Shown: positions 1 through 6,833, counted from the stretch's first letter. The stretch is DNA of 7,685 bases from Flavobacteriaceae bacterium UBA1682 (GCA_002320285.1 DCKE01000026.1:244215-251899), one strand, 5' to 3'. Program-made: numbers and translations. Notes: generated by a model from the sequence alone, not told the origin.

Positions 1-117
1 GCGGATGGTCTGATGCGCGGATATGCGTATAGATTGAATGGCAGATCCTTTTTACGAGTAAGGGCGAATACGCGTATATGCGAATGGGCCTATAGGCTTA
101 AGAGCAATAGGCCAAAA
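1..117. repeat. Degenerate 8-nt repeats in the non-coding left flank
   Basis: No gene is visible here. Much of the stretch can be divided into octamers resembling GCGNATAK. At 1-48 these are GCGGATGG, TCTGATGC, GCGGATAT, GCGTATAG, ATTGAATG and GCAGATCC. At 64-111 they are GCGAATAC, GCGTATAT, GCGAATGG, GCCTATAG, GCTTAAGA and GCAATAGG. A 15-nt spacer (49-63) separates the blocks and shifts the phase by one base. The stretch also contains perfect palindromes ATACGCGTAT (68-77) and GCCTATAGGC (88-97). The units are quite diverged, so this could be a decayed tandem repeat or partly chance. It lies directly beyond the stop codon of the ald-like gene and may continue past the window edge. Confidence 0.45.
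87..113 (-). repeat. Inverted repeat downstream of the ald-like gene
   Basis: GGCCTAT (87-93) and ATAGGCC (107-113) are perfect 7-bp arms around a 13-nt loop. The left arm overlaps the 10-bp palindrome GCCTATAGGC (88-97), so two mutually exclusive hairpins are possible. It begins a few bases past the ald-like stop codon, where the 3' end of the transcript would be expected. No T-run follows on the minus strand, so it is not a canonical intrinsic terminator. It could be a transcript-stabilising hairpin or a by-product of the octamer repeats. Confidence 0.35.
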
Positions 118-1314
118 TCAAAACATAAACAAGCCAATATCTTTATATTCTAAATCATACCAGTCCGCAACAGATTTATGAGTGATTAGTCCTTTGTAAA
201 CATATATACCACTGCGAATGATGGATTCGTAGGTGATGGCTTGTTCGAGCGTACCGCTTTCTGCAAAATCGATGATAAAAGGGGTAATAATATTGCTGAT
301 GGACATCGAGGCTGTTTTGGAATAACGAGACGTGATGTTTGGCACGCCGTAATGAACCACACCGCTTTTGATCACGATTGGATTTTCATGGGTAGTTATC
401 TCGGAGGTTTCAAAGCAACCGCCGGTATCGATACAGACATCCATAATGATTGCACCTTGTTTCATATGGTCAACCATCGCTTCGGAAACCACAATGGGAG
501 AACGGTGTTTACCGCGAATCGCTCCAATAGCAACATCGCAACGCATCAAGGCTTTTTGCAGTAGTTTTTCCTGTATGGTTGAAGTGAATATTCGATAGGG
601 TAAATTGTTTTGTAGTCGTTTTAGTTTTTCGATGGAATTATCAAAGACCTTGACATTAGCGCCAAGTCCAATTGCGGCTCTGGCGGCAAATTCCGCAACG
701 ATGCCCGCTCCGATAATCACTACTTCGGTTGGAGGTACGCCGGTGATGTTTCCAAACAGCAATCCCTTTCCGTTTTTTAACGATGTCATCAGTTCTGCCG
801 CAATCAATATGGATGAAGTACCTGCTATTTCGCTTAAAGCGTGTACCGCTGGAAGCGAGCCGTTTTTGTCTTTCATAAAGTCAAAGGCTAGCGCGGTGAT
901 CTTCTTATTGGATAAGGCTTCAAAATAGGCTTTACAACGCGATTTAATTTGGATGGTCGACCAAAGACAACTACCCGGCATCATCCATTCGATTTGTTCG
1001 AAAGTGGGAGGAACCACCTTAATAATCATCGGACACGAAAACACTTTTTTGGTATCATTGGTAATTTCAGCTCCAGCTTTACTGTATTCTAAATCGGAAT
1101 AATTCGAAGCCTCGCCAGCGCCCGATTCAATTAAAACCCGGTGACCATAAGAAGCCAGAGTATGAACCGATTCGGGAGTCAAACAAATTCTCTTTTCATT
1201 TTTAATGTCCTCTTTCGGAACGCCTATAAATAACGAAGACTTTGACTTTTGCACCAATAATCGTTCTTCCTGCGGGATTAATTCGTGCGAAGAAAAGGGT
1301 GTGGTTATAGCCAT
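118..1314 (-). CDS. ald: Alanine dehydrogenase-like NAD(H)-binding oxidoreductase (Ald/PntA family)
   Basis: This 398-residue protein belongs to the alanine dehydrogenase / transhydrogenase alpha-subunit family. Family members reversibly deaminate L-alanine to pyruvate with NAD+ in the cytoplasm. Visible hallmarks are the N-terminal GVPKE motif (31-35) with Arg42 in KRICLTP, Lys99 in IIKVVPP, the SEIAG segment (161-165), a Rossmann dinucleotide-binding loop GAGIVAEFAA (202-211) ending in Asp225, then DVCIDTGGCFE with Asp296, and VPN with Asn326. Asp296 and Asn326 fit Asp270 and Asn300 of mycobacterial Ald, with the same spacing between them. The catalytic His96 of that enzyme, in the motif YLHLA, is replaced by Gln122 (TIQIK). 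There is also an N-terminal extension of roughly 26 residues compared with classical Ald. The family is clear, but alanine as substrate is inferred and less certain. The start is 6 bp past the tsaE stop, so it is probably the last gene of the porX-tsaE-ald unit. Confidence 0.85.
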   Translation of the reverse strand: MAITTPFSSHELIPQEERLLVQKSKSSLFIGVPKEDIKNEKRICLTPESVHTLASYGHRVLIESGAGEASNYSDLEYSKAGAEITNDTKKVFSCPMIIKVVPPTFEQIEWMMPGSCLWSTIQIKSRCKAYFEALSNKKITALAFDFMKDKNGSLPAVHALSEIAGTSSILIAAELMTSLKNGKGLLFGNITGVPPTEVVIIGAGIVAEFAARAAIGLGANVKVFDNSIEKLKRLQNNLPYRIFTSTIQEKLLQKALMRCDVAIGAIRGKHRSPIVVSEAMVDHMKQGAIIMDVCIDTGGCFETSEITTHENPIVIKSGVVHYGVPNITSRYSKTASMSISNIITPFIIDFAESGTLEQAITYESIIRSGIYVYKGLITHKSVADWYDLEYKDIGLFMF

Positions 1315-1320
1315 GGCAAA

Positions 1321-1740
1321 TTAATTTAATCGATTTTTTAAAGTTATTTTTCGCTGCCCATCCGCTTGAAGGTCTAAATAAATCTCCGAACGCACTTCAG
1401 GTAGGAGGTCAGGCGTGTTGTCGGGCCATTCGACAAAACACCAATTTCCAGAATCAAAATATTCATCCAAACCCATATCATAAGCTTCCTCTTCGTTTTC
1501 GATGCGATACAAATCAAAGTGATACAGTATCGTTCCCCGCTTGGACTGGTATTCGTTAACTATCGAGAAGGTAGGGCTAGTTGTAGCGCCTTCCACGCCC
1601 AATTGGGCTACTAATGCTTTAATAAGAGTCGTTTTTCCAACTCCCATGCCCGCGTAGAATAACACCACTTTATGCAAGTTGCTCGACAACAATTCCTTGG
1701 CTACATCATCAATTTCATGCAGTGAAAAAATCTTTTCCAT
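1321..1740 (-). CDS. tsaE: tRNA threonylcarbamoyladenosine biosynthesis ATPase TsaE (YjeE)
   Basis: TsaE is the small P-loop ATPase that works with TsaB and TsaD to place threonylcarbamoyl on A37 of ANN-decoding tRNAs (t6A), in the cytoplasm. The protein has 139 residues, normal for the family. Visible motifs are the Walker A loop GMGVGKTT (31-38, Lys36), the switch-like TTSPTFSIVNEY (53-64), the signature HFDLYRI (74-80), and FVEWPD (102-107), which carries Glu104 at the Walker B-like position. TsaB and TsaD are not in the window. The ATG lies 4 bp after the porX stop and the ald-like ATG lies 6 bp after the tsaE stop, so translation and transcription are probably linked. No Shine-Dalgarno sequence is seen, as usual in this phylum. 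Confidence 0.95.
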   Translation of the reverse strand: MEKIFSLHEIDDVAKELLSSNLHKVVLFYAGMGVGKTTLIKALVAQLGVEGATTSPTFSIVNEYQSKRGTILYHFDLYRIENEEEAYDMGLDEYFDSGNWCFVEWPDNTPDLLPEVRSEIYLDLQADGQRKITLKNRLN

Positions 1741-1744
1741 CTTT

Positions 1745-3295
1745 TTATTTTGGATTTAGGATAATAAACGGAACAATCATTTCCTCTAACGAGATACCAC
1801 CGTGTTGGTAGGTATTTTTGAAATAGCTGACATAATAATTGTAATTATTGATGTAAGCCAGAAAGTAATCGCTCTTGGCAAAAATAAAAGAACTGCTCAA
1901 ATTAATCGCTGGTAATTGTATTTTTTTGGGATCTTTAATATGGTAGACATCTTTGTGTTCAAAGGTTAAACTTTTACCGGTTTTATAACGCAAGTTTAAA
2001 CTGGTGTTTTTATCGCCGATTACTTTAGAGGGATTCTTGCAATTGATCGTCCCGTGATCGGTAGTGATGATCAGTTTAAAACCAGCTGCCTGTCCTTGTT
2101 GTATGATTTCTAAAAGCGGTGAATTTTTAAACCAGCTTTGAGTTAGGGAACGGTATGCTTTATCGTTTGAAGCGAGTTCTTTAATCACTTCCATCTCCGT
2201 TTTTGCATGAGAGATCATATCGACAAAATTGTAAACCACCGTAACGAGTTTGTTCTCTTTAAGGGTTTTAAAATTATCGACGAGTTTCTTGCCGTCTTTG
2301 TAATTGGTGATTTTAAAATATTCGTGTTTGATGTCGAGGCGCAATCGTTTCAATTGGTCTGCCAAGAACTCTGCTTCATAAAGGTTTTTACCTCCTTCAT
2401 CCACGTCATTTCTCCAGTATTGCGGTAACTGCTGTTCCATTTGCAGCGGAGTTAACCCCGAGAAAATAGCATTACGAGCGTATTGAGTCGCCGTTGGTAG
2501 TATGGAGTAAAAGATGTTTTCCCTTGCAGTTTTATAGTGGTTGTTGACCGTTTCTTCTAGGCTTCGCCATTGGTCAAAACGCAGGTTATCAATAACGACA
2601 AATAAAACAGGTTGTTCTCCAAGTAATTCAGGTGCTACCCATTTACGGAAAATCTGATGTGAAAAAACAGGACCTTCCTCCGGATTATTAATCCAGGATT
2701 CATAGTTCTTTTCTACAAATTTACCGAATTGTGTATTGGCCTCTGCCTTTTGGCTGTCGAGTATATCAATCAGGTTTTGATCGTCTATGTTTTCTAATTT
2801 CTGTTCCCAAAAAACCAATTTTTTATACAAATCACTCCAGTCTTCATGACTGTTAACCAATTGCATGTCCATCGCTATTTTTCGAAACTCCTTTTGGTAA
2901 TCCAAAGTCGTTTTTTCAGATACCAAACGCGATACATCTAAGTTCTTCTTTAAACTCAATAAGATCTGATTGGGATTGACCGGTTTGATCAAGTAGTCGG
3001 CAATCTTAGAGCCAATCGCTTCTTCCATGATGTATTCTTCCTCACTTTTAGTGATCATGATAACGGGAATGGCCAACTTGATTGCTTTAATCTCAGAAAG
3101 GGTTTCCAAACCACTGAGGCCTGGCATATTTTCATCGAGAAAAACCACATCGAAATTGGAGTCTCGAAACAGTTCTATCGCATCTTGTCCGTTATTTGCA
3201 GTCGTAACTGCATAGTTTTTCTTCTCTAAAAAGAGAATATGTGGTTTAAGAAGGTCGATTTCATCATCAACCCATAATATTTTTATTGTATTCAT
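1745..3295 (-). CDS. porX: PorX: response regulator with PglZ domain, regulator of type IX secretion
   Basis: The 516-residue protein has three parts. Residues 1-118 are a CheY-like receiver with acidic Asp10/Asp11, phospho-acceptor Asp54 (FLDENMPG), Thr82 and Lys104 (LIKP). Residues 119-205 are a helical linker. From about 208 to the end is a PglZ domain of the alkaline phosphatase superfamily. Its likely metal and catalytic residues are all present: Asp236 (VVIDNLRFD), Thr268/Thr270 (LPTATQYARN; one is the nucleophile), Asp359 and His363 (DMISHAKTE), Asp413-His414 (TTDHGT) and His498 (YQHGG). In Porphyromonas gingivalis and Flavobacterium, PorX acts with the kinase PorY and the ECF sigma factor SigP to control T9SS genes, and its PglZ domain cleaves oligonucleotides. 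The intact residues suggest an active enzyme here. There is no DNA-binding domain. It is the first gene of the minus-strand unit; I found no convincing promoter for it in the divergent intergenic region. Confidence 0.95.
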   Translation of the reverse strand: MNTIKILWVDDEIDLLKPHILFLEKKNYAVTTANNGQDAIELFRDSNFDVVFLDENMPGLSGLETLSEIKAIKLAIPVIMITKSEEEYIMEEAIGSKIADYLIKPVNPNQILLSLKKNLDVSRLVSEKTTLDYQKEFRKIAMDMQLVNSHEDWSDLYKKLVFWEQKLENIDDQNLIDILDSQKAEANTQFGKFVEKNYESWINNPEEGPVFSHQIFRKWVAPELLGEQPVLFVVIDNLRFDQWRSLEETVNNHYKTARENIFYSILPTATQYARNAIFSGLTPLQMEQQLPQYWRNDVDEGGKNLYEAEFLADQLKRLRLDIKHEYFKITNYKDGKKLVDNFKTLKENKLVTVVYNFVDMISHAKTEMEVIKELASNDKAYRSLTQSWFKNSPLLEIIQQGQAAGFKLIITTDHGTINCKNPSKVIGDKNTSLNLRYKTGKSLTFEHKDVYHIKDPKKIQLPAINLSSSFIFAKSDYFLAYINNYNYYVSYFKNTYQHGGISLEEMIVPFIILNPK

Positions 3296-3406
3296 CGGTT
3301 TGTCGTTCTCGTGTTTATCAGGTGCAAGTTATAGTAAAAATAGTGGAGTTTTAGGTTTGAAAAAAGCTTTTTATCAGCAAGAAAAGATATTTTTTATGAG
3401 GAAAAC

Positions 3407-3427
3407 CACATTTAGTGAAAAAATGTG
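3407..3427. repeat. Inverted repeat in the divergent intergenic region
   Basis: CACATTT (3407-3413) and AAATGTG (3421-3427) form perfect 7-bp arms around a 7-nt spacer. It lies near the middle of the region between two divergent transcription units. It could be a regulator-binding dyad or a weak hairpin. No T-run follows, so it is not a terminator. Arms of this length in AT-rich DNA can arise by chance. Confidence 0.3.
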
Positions 3428-3524
3428 ATTTCGCGCAACCTCCCATTTTTCAAGACTTCGCTGACAATTATTGTAAAAAAAAATTCCTTTTATATTATTA
3501 TTTATTATAAATATAACAATGAAT

Positions 3525-3555
3525 TTCATAATTACAATACTTAATAATACATTTG
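3525..3555 (+). promoter_or_regulatory. Putative Bacteroidota-type promoter for the glycosyltransferase-coaE unit
   Basis: TACATTTG (3548-3555) matches the Bacteroidota -7 consensus TAnnTTTG exactly. Twenty bases upstream is TTC (3525-3527), a one-base departure from the -33 TTG. Transcription starting a few bases after 3555 would leave a leader of about 20 nt before the ATG at 3582. Its position and the AT-rich surroundings support it, but the imperfect -33 element limits confidence. Confidence 0.5.
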
Positions 3556-3581
3556 TTGAATGTTTTAATAAAACTTTATAA

Positions 3582-4580
3582 ATGCGTTATTCTTTTGTTA
3601 TACCTATCTACAATCGTCCCGACGAAATGGATGAATTGCTTGAAAGTTTGTGTCACCAATCGTACACCTCAGAATTTGAGGTAGTTGTTGTAGAAGACGG
3701 CTCTACGATTGTTTGTAAGCACATTATAGAGAAGTATGAACAACGTTTGAATATCGCATATTTTTTTAAACCCAACTCTGGTCCAGGTGATTCGAGGAAT
3801 TACGGTATGCGCAAAGCTCAGGGAGATTATTTTATAATTCTGGATTCAGATTGTATACTTCCCGCTCCATATTTGACTGTTGTAGATGCCAATTTACGCA
3901 GGGAATACGTAGACTGTTTTGGTGGCCCAGATCAGGCTTTAGACAGTTTTACTCCCATTCAAAAGGCTATTAATTTCTCGATGACCTCGTTTATTACGAC
4001 CGGTGGTATCCGTGGCGGTTCTGAAAAATTGGATAAGTTTCAGCCGCGAAGTTTTAATATGGGAATTTCAAAAACGGCTTTTGAACAATCTGGAGGTTTT
4101 GGAAATATTCATCCCGGAGAAGATCCGGATCTGACCATCAGACTTTGGAATTTGGGCTTTCAAACCAAACTTTTTTCAGAGGCATATGTATTTCACAAAA
4201 GAAGAATCGATTGGAATAAATTTTATATACAGGTTAATAAGTTTGGAAAAGCACGTCCAATACTAAATGCACGCTATCCGGAACATACCAAAGCAACCTT
4301 TTGGTTTCCGACTTTGTTTATGTTGGGAGCGGCGATGGGTCTCGTGCTTGCAGTGCTTGGTTATCCAGCATTGTTAGGTTTGTATATATTGTATTTTGTG
4401 ATTTTGTTTTTTAGTGCTTCATTGAAAAATAAAAGTTTTTTGATTGGTTTTTTGGCAATTTTTTCAACAATAATTCAGTTTTATAGTTATGGTACGGGTT
4501 TTGCTATATCATATTATAGAATATTTATAATGAAGTTAAAACCAGAATTGGCCTTTCCTGAATTATTCTTTAAAAATTAA
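3582..4580 (+). CDS. Membrane-associated family 2 glycosyltransferase
   Basis: The 332-residue protein has an N-terminal GT-A fold (about 1-225) typical of GT2 enzymes, which move a sugar from a nucleotide-sugar to an acceptor. The motifs are VIPIYNRPDE (6-15), the nucleotide-binding VVEDGS with Asp39, the metal-binding DSD (88-90) and the GEDPDLTIRL segment (179-188), whose Asp181 is the likely catalytic base. Three hydrophobic helices follow, at about 243-261, 263-280 and 285-303, so the enzyme probably sits at the cytoplasmic face of the inner membrane and acts on a lipid-linked or envelope glycan. Donor and acceptor cannot be told from sequence. The start is chosen because the first beta-strand of the fold follows at once. 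No other glycan genes are nearby. coaE starts 3 bp after its stop, indicating an operon. Confidence 0.88.
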   Translation: MRYSFVIPIYNRPDEMDELLESLCHQSYTSEFEVVVVEDGSTIVCKHIIEKYEQRLNIAYFFKPNSGPGDSRNYGMRKAQGDYFIILDSDCILPAPYLTVVDANLRREYVDCFGGPDQALDSFTPIQKAINFSMTSFITTGGIRGGSEKLDKFQPRSFNMGISKTAFEQSGGFGNIHPGEDPDLTIRLWNLGFQTKLFSEAYVFHKRRIDWNKFYIQVNKFGKARPILNARYPEHTKATFWFPTLFMLGAAMGLVLAVLGYPALLGLYILYFVILFFSASLKNKSFLIGFLAIFSTIIQFYSYGTGFAISYYRIFIMKLKPELAFPELFFKN

Positions 4581-4583
4581 GAA

Positions 4584-5177
4584 ATGAAACGAGTTATTTG
4601 TTTAACGGGTGGTATAGGTAGTGGAAAGACTGCGGTATCGAATTTCTTTAAAGAAGCGGGGATTCCGGTTTATATAGCTGATGAACGTGCTAAGGCAGTC
4701 ATGGATAGACCTGACATTATTTCAGCTGTTCAACAATTGTTTGACGAAAATGTCATTTTGGATAACAAATTGCTTAATCGTCAAAAAATCAGGGAATTAG
4801 TGTTTGTGAATTCCGAATTATTAGCAAAATTAAATGCCGTTGTTCATCCGGCCGTTGCGTTGGATTTTGAAAATTGGTTAAAACAACAAACAGTTGCGCC
4901 ATTTGTTATCAAAGAGTCGGCGATACTTTTTGAATCGCATACCGAAAAGAGCTGTGATGAAATCATATTAGTCACTGCTCCAGTGGATCTGCGAATCGAA
5001 AGAGTGATGACTCGTGACGGGGTAAATCGCGAAAATGTTGAAAATATTATGATAAATCAGATGGACGACCGCGAAAAACAAAAGAATTGTCAGTATATCA
5101 TCGAAAATATCGATAAAAACAAAACGAAATTAGAGGTAAAAAAAATTATCAATAACATTTTAACTAAAAATAAATAA
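4584..5177 (+). CDS. coaE: Dephospho-CoA kinase
   Basis: CoaE phosphorylates the 3'-hydroxyl of the ribose in dephospho-CoA with ATP, the final step of coenzyme A synthesis in the cytoplasm. The 197-residue length is normal. The P-loop is GGIGSGKT (9-16, Lys15). Asp33 in YIADERAK lies in the substrate-binding region. LNRQKIRELVF (64-74) and VVHPAV (86-91) are family signatures, and the lid region follows in RIERVMTRDGV. Nothing suggests loss of function. It is spaced 3 bp from the glycosyltransferase, so it probably shares that transcript; a 68-bp gap with its own promoter-like signals separates it from the kinase gene. Confidence 0.96.
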   Translation: MKRVICLTGGIGSGKTAVSNFFKEAGIPVYIADERAKAVMDRPDIISAVQQLFDENVILDNKLLNRQKIRELVFVNSELLAKLNAVVHPAVALDFENWLKQQTVAPFVIKESAILFESHTEKSCDEIILVTAPVDLRIERVMTRDGVNRENVENIMINQMDDREKQKNCQYIIENIDKNKTKLEVKKIINNILTKNK

Positions 5178-5186
5178 TTATTGTGT

Positions 5187-5202
5187 GTTAATTTTAAGTT
5201 AA
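5187..5202 (+). promoter_or_regulatory. Tandem GTTAA half-sites, possible response-regulator operator
   Basis: GTTAATTTTAAGTTAA contains two GTTAA half-sites whose starts are 11 bp apart, the spacing typical of direct repeats bound by OmpR-family dimers. The longer GTTAATTTT recurs exactly at 5229-5237, 42 bp downstream (about four helical turns), overlapping the -7 element. The site lies just upstream of the expected -33 region of the kinase gene, where an activator would bind. Binding by the regulator encoded at 6834-7550 is inference, and the AT-rich context raises the chance of coincidence. Confidence 0.35.
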
Positions 5203-5206
5203 TCAT

Positions 5207-5238
5207 TTACTTAGTAATGCATTTTAATGTTAATTTTG
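5207..5238 (+). promoter_or_regulatory. Putative promoter immediately upstream of the histidine kinase
   Basis: TAATTTTG (5231-5238) is an exact match to the Bacteroidota -7 consensus TAnnTTTG. A weak -33 candidate, TTA at 5207-5209, lies 21 bp upstream; there is no TTG. The element ends only 7 bp before the ATG at 5246, so a start a few bases downstream would give an almost leaderless mRNA. It may serve as a second promoter alongside read-through from coaE. Confidence 0.4.
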
Positions 5239-5245
5239 ATATAGC

Positions 5246-6829
5246 ATGAATAAATTTAGGTTTCGTTTATTAGTACTGATCATGAGTTTCTCTTTGGTAG
5301 GAATCATTCTAGTTCAATTGTATTGGATTAATTCTTCCTATCAGAATAATGAGGAGCAGTTTAAATATCACGTTCAGCAGGTTATTGGAAATGTTGCTAC
5401 AAAAGTGCAGCAGCGCGAAGCTTTGGAATTTTACCGCAAATACAACGAATTAAAAGATAGTATAGGAGTTGCTCCAAAGCAGAATGAGCTCAAGCAGTTT
5501 ATGTATGTGGAGCGCAACTTAAATACCAATGAGCAGATTATATATTCGAACACGCTGATTTTAGAAGATTACAATTTAAAGGGGGCGTTATTTGATAAAA
5601 ATGCGGATAGCATAAAAATAAAGAATTTTGTTTCCAAGCGAAAGACACAATTCTACAATGGAACTTCGGTGGATAAGTCGGCGATGAATCAGGGAGGTCT
5701 ACCGGATCAAACGGTGGAGAAAACGGAGAATCTAGACGTATTAGATCGCGCTCAATTCGATATTTATTTTAAGGACATCGTCGCTTTAAAACCGATAGGA
5801 AATCGAATTTCAAAAAGTGAATTGCGAAATCTATTGACGGCAGAGTTAAAACAGTATGGAGTAACAGCGCCTTTTGAGTTTGGTATTTACAGCAATGGTT
5901 TAGCGACGAAGATTAAATCGGATGAGTTTGTATATAAGGAGAATGCTACTTATGGTGTTCCGATATTAATGGAGAATGACGGTAAGAGTAAGTATCAATT
6001 GTATGTTACTTTTCCGAACAAGAGTAAGTATTTATTTTCCTCGCTTATCGGTATCACGTTTATGTCTGTTTTATTTACGGTGGTGATTATAGCGGCGTAT
6101 TTCAGTGCGATAAACCAATTGATTAAGCAGAAGCAGATCTCGGAGATCAAGACAGATTTCATCAATAATATGACTCACGAGTTTAAAACACCTATTGCCA
6201 CTATAAATCTGGCCTTAGATGCGATTAAAAACCCGAAGGTTAGCGATGATAAGGAGAAAGTTGCCCGGTATCTACAGATGATACGGGAGGAGAATAAGAG
6301 GATGCATGCGCAGGTAGAAAACGTATTGCGAATTTCCAAATTGGAAAAACGTGAGCTCGATATATCAAAGGAAACCGTAAACGTACACGATGTCATTGAA
6401 CATGCTTTAGATCACGTGGATCTGATTATTCAAGACAGTGGAGGTGAAGCGCGTTTGCATTTGGATGCCAAGAGAACCGATGTTTTGATGAATGAATTTC
6501 ATTTTACCAGTGTTATCGTCAATATTTTAGATAATGCTATTAAATATTCTATTAAAGAGCCACAAATAGATATTTATACAGAAAATGTAAAGGATTTTAT
6601 TTTAATTAAAATAAAAGATCAAGGTGCTGGTATGAGTAAGATTGCTCAGAAGAGAATTTTTGAGAAGTTTTACAGAGAGCACACAGGTGATTTGCACAAC
6701 GTTAAGGGCCATGGATTAGGTCTGGCCTACGTTCAACAGATTGTCGAAGATCACAATGCACAAGTTTTTGTGGAAAGTGAGAAAGGTAAAGGAAGTACCT
6801 TTATCATTAAAATGCCATTAATAAATTAG
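5246..6829 (+). CDS. rprX: Sensor histidine kinase, RprX-like
   Basis: This 527-residue membrane sensor kinase has TM1 at about 8-28, a large periplasmic domain (29-261) that I do not recognise, and TM2 at about 264-286. A HisKA dimerisation domain follows, with phospho-accepting His311 in NMTHEFKTPIA. The HATPase domain has N-box NILDNAIKYS (426-435, Asn430), DQGAGM (458-463) and GHGLGLAYV (488-496). No HAMP domain is evident; TM2 runs almost directly into the HisKA helix. Length, layout and adjacency to the regulator resemble RprX of Bacteroides fragilis, so the symbol is by similarity, not proven orthology. The start gives a short basic stretch (KFRFR) before TM1, as expected for inside orientation. 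A later start at Met13 would cut into TM1. The response-regulator gene starts 4 bp after its stop. Confidence 0.9.
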   Translation: MNKFRFRLLVLIMSFSLVGIILVQLYWINSSYQNNEEQFKYHVQQVIGNVATKVQQREALEFYRKYNELKDSIGVAPKQNELKQFMYVERNLNTNEQIIYSNTLILEDYNLKGALFDKNADSIKIKNFVSKRKTQFYNGTSVDKSAMNQGGLPDQTVEKTENLDVLDRAQFDIYFKDIVALKPIGNRISKSELRNLLTAELKQYGVTAPFEFGIYSNGLATKIKSDEFVYKENATYGVPILMENDGKSKYQLYVTFPNKSKYLFSSLIGITFMSVLFTVVIIAAYFSAINQLIKQKQISEIKTDFINNMTHEFKTPIATINLALDAIKNPKVSDDKEKVARYLQMIREENKRMHAQVENVLRISKLEKRELDISKETVNVHDVIEHALDHVDLIIQDSGGEARLHLDAKRTDVLMNEFHFTSVIVNILDNAIKYSIKEPQIDIYTENVKDFILIKIKDQGAGMSKIAQKRIFEKFYREHTGDLHNVKGHGLGLAYVQQIVEDHNAQVFVESEKGKGSTFIIKMPLIN

Positions 6830-6833
6830 TAAT

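Larger units (their letters stand above)
3296..3581. other. Divergent intergenic region between porX and the glycosyltransferase
   Basis: This 286-bp non-coding stretch must carry the promoters for both directions. It is AT-rich, most strongly at 3475-3560, which includes a run of nine A (3475-3483). Visible structures are the palindrome AAAAAGCTTTTT (3361-3372), the inverted repeat CACATTT/AAATGTG (3407-3427) and ACAATTATTGT (3464-3474). A -7 type element for the plus strand is annotated separately. On the minus strand the closest approach to a -7 element is TATAACTTG (3333 down to 3325), which fits poorly and lacks a -33 TTG. No small gene is convincing. Confidence 0.6.

Noticed and set aside
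87..113. Intrinsic terminator of the minus-strand unit
   Set aside because: The hairpin has no following T-run on the minus strand, so it was kept only as an inverted repeat.
241..928. Open frames on the plus strand within 241-564, 368-598 and 605-928
   Set aside because: They lie antisense to the well-supported ald-like gene, overlap one another and show no recognisable domains.
1745..2670. PglZ domain as a sign of a BREX phage-defence system
   Set aside because: The PglZ domain is fused to a receiver domain in the PorX arrangement, and no BREX partners (methylase, BrxC-type ATPase, Lon-like protease) are present.
2207..3215. Plus-strand open frames at 2207-2428 and 3027-3215
   Set aside because: Both are antisense to conserved parts of porX and have no independent support.
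3352..3359. TAGGTTTG as a plus-strand -7 promoter element
   Set aside because: It matches the consensus, but no TTG lies at the right distance upstream and it would leave a leader of over 200 nt; the element at 3548-3555 is better placed.
6175..6396. Minus-strand open frame at 6175-6396
   Set aside because: It is the complement of the conserved HisKA region of the kinase; low-complexity Ser/Phe-rich translation.
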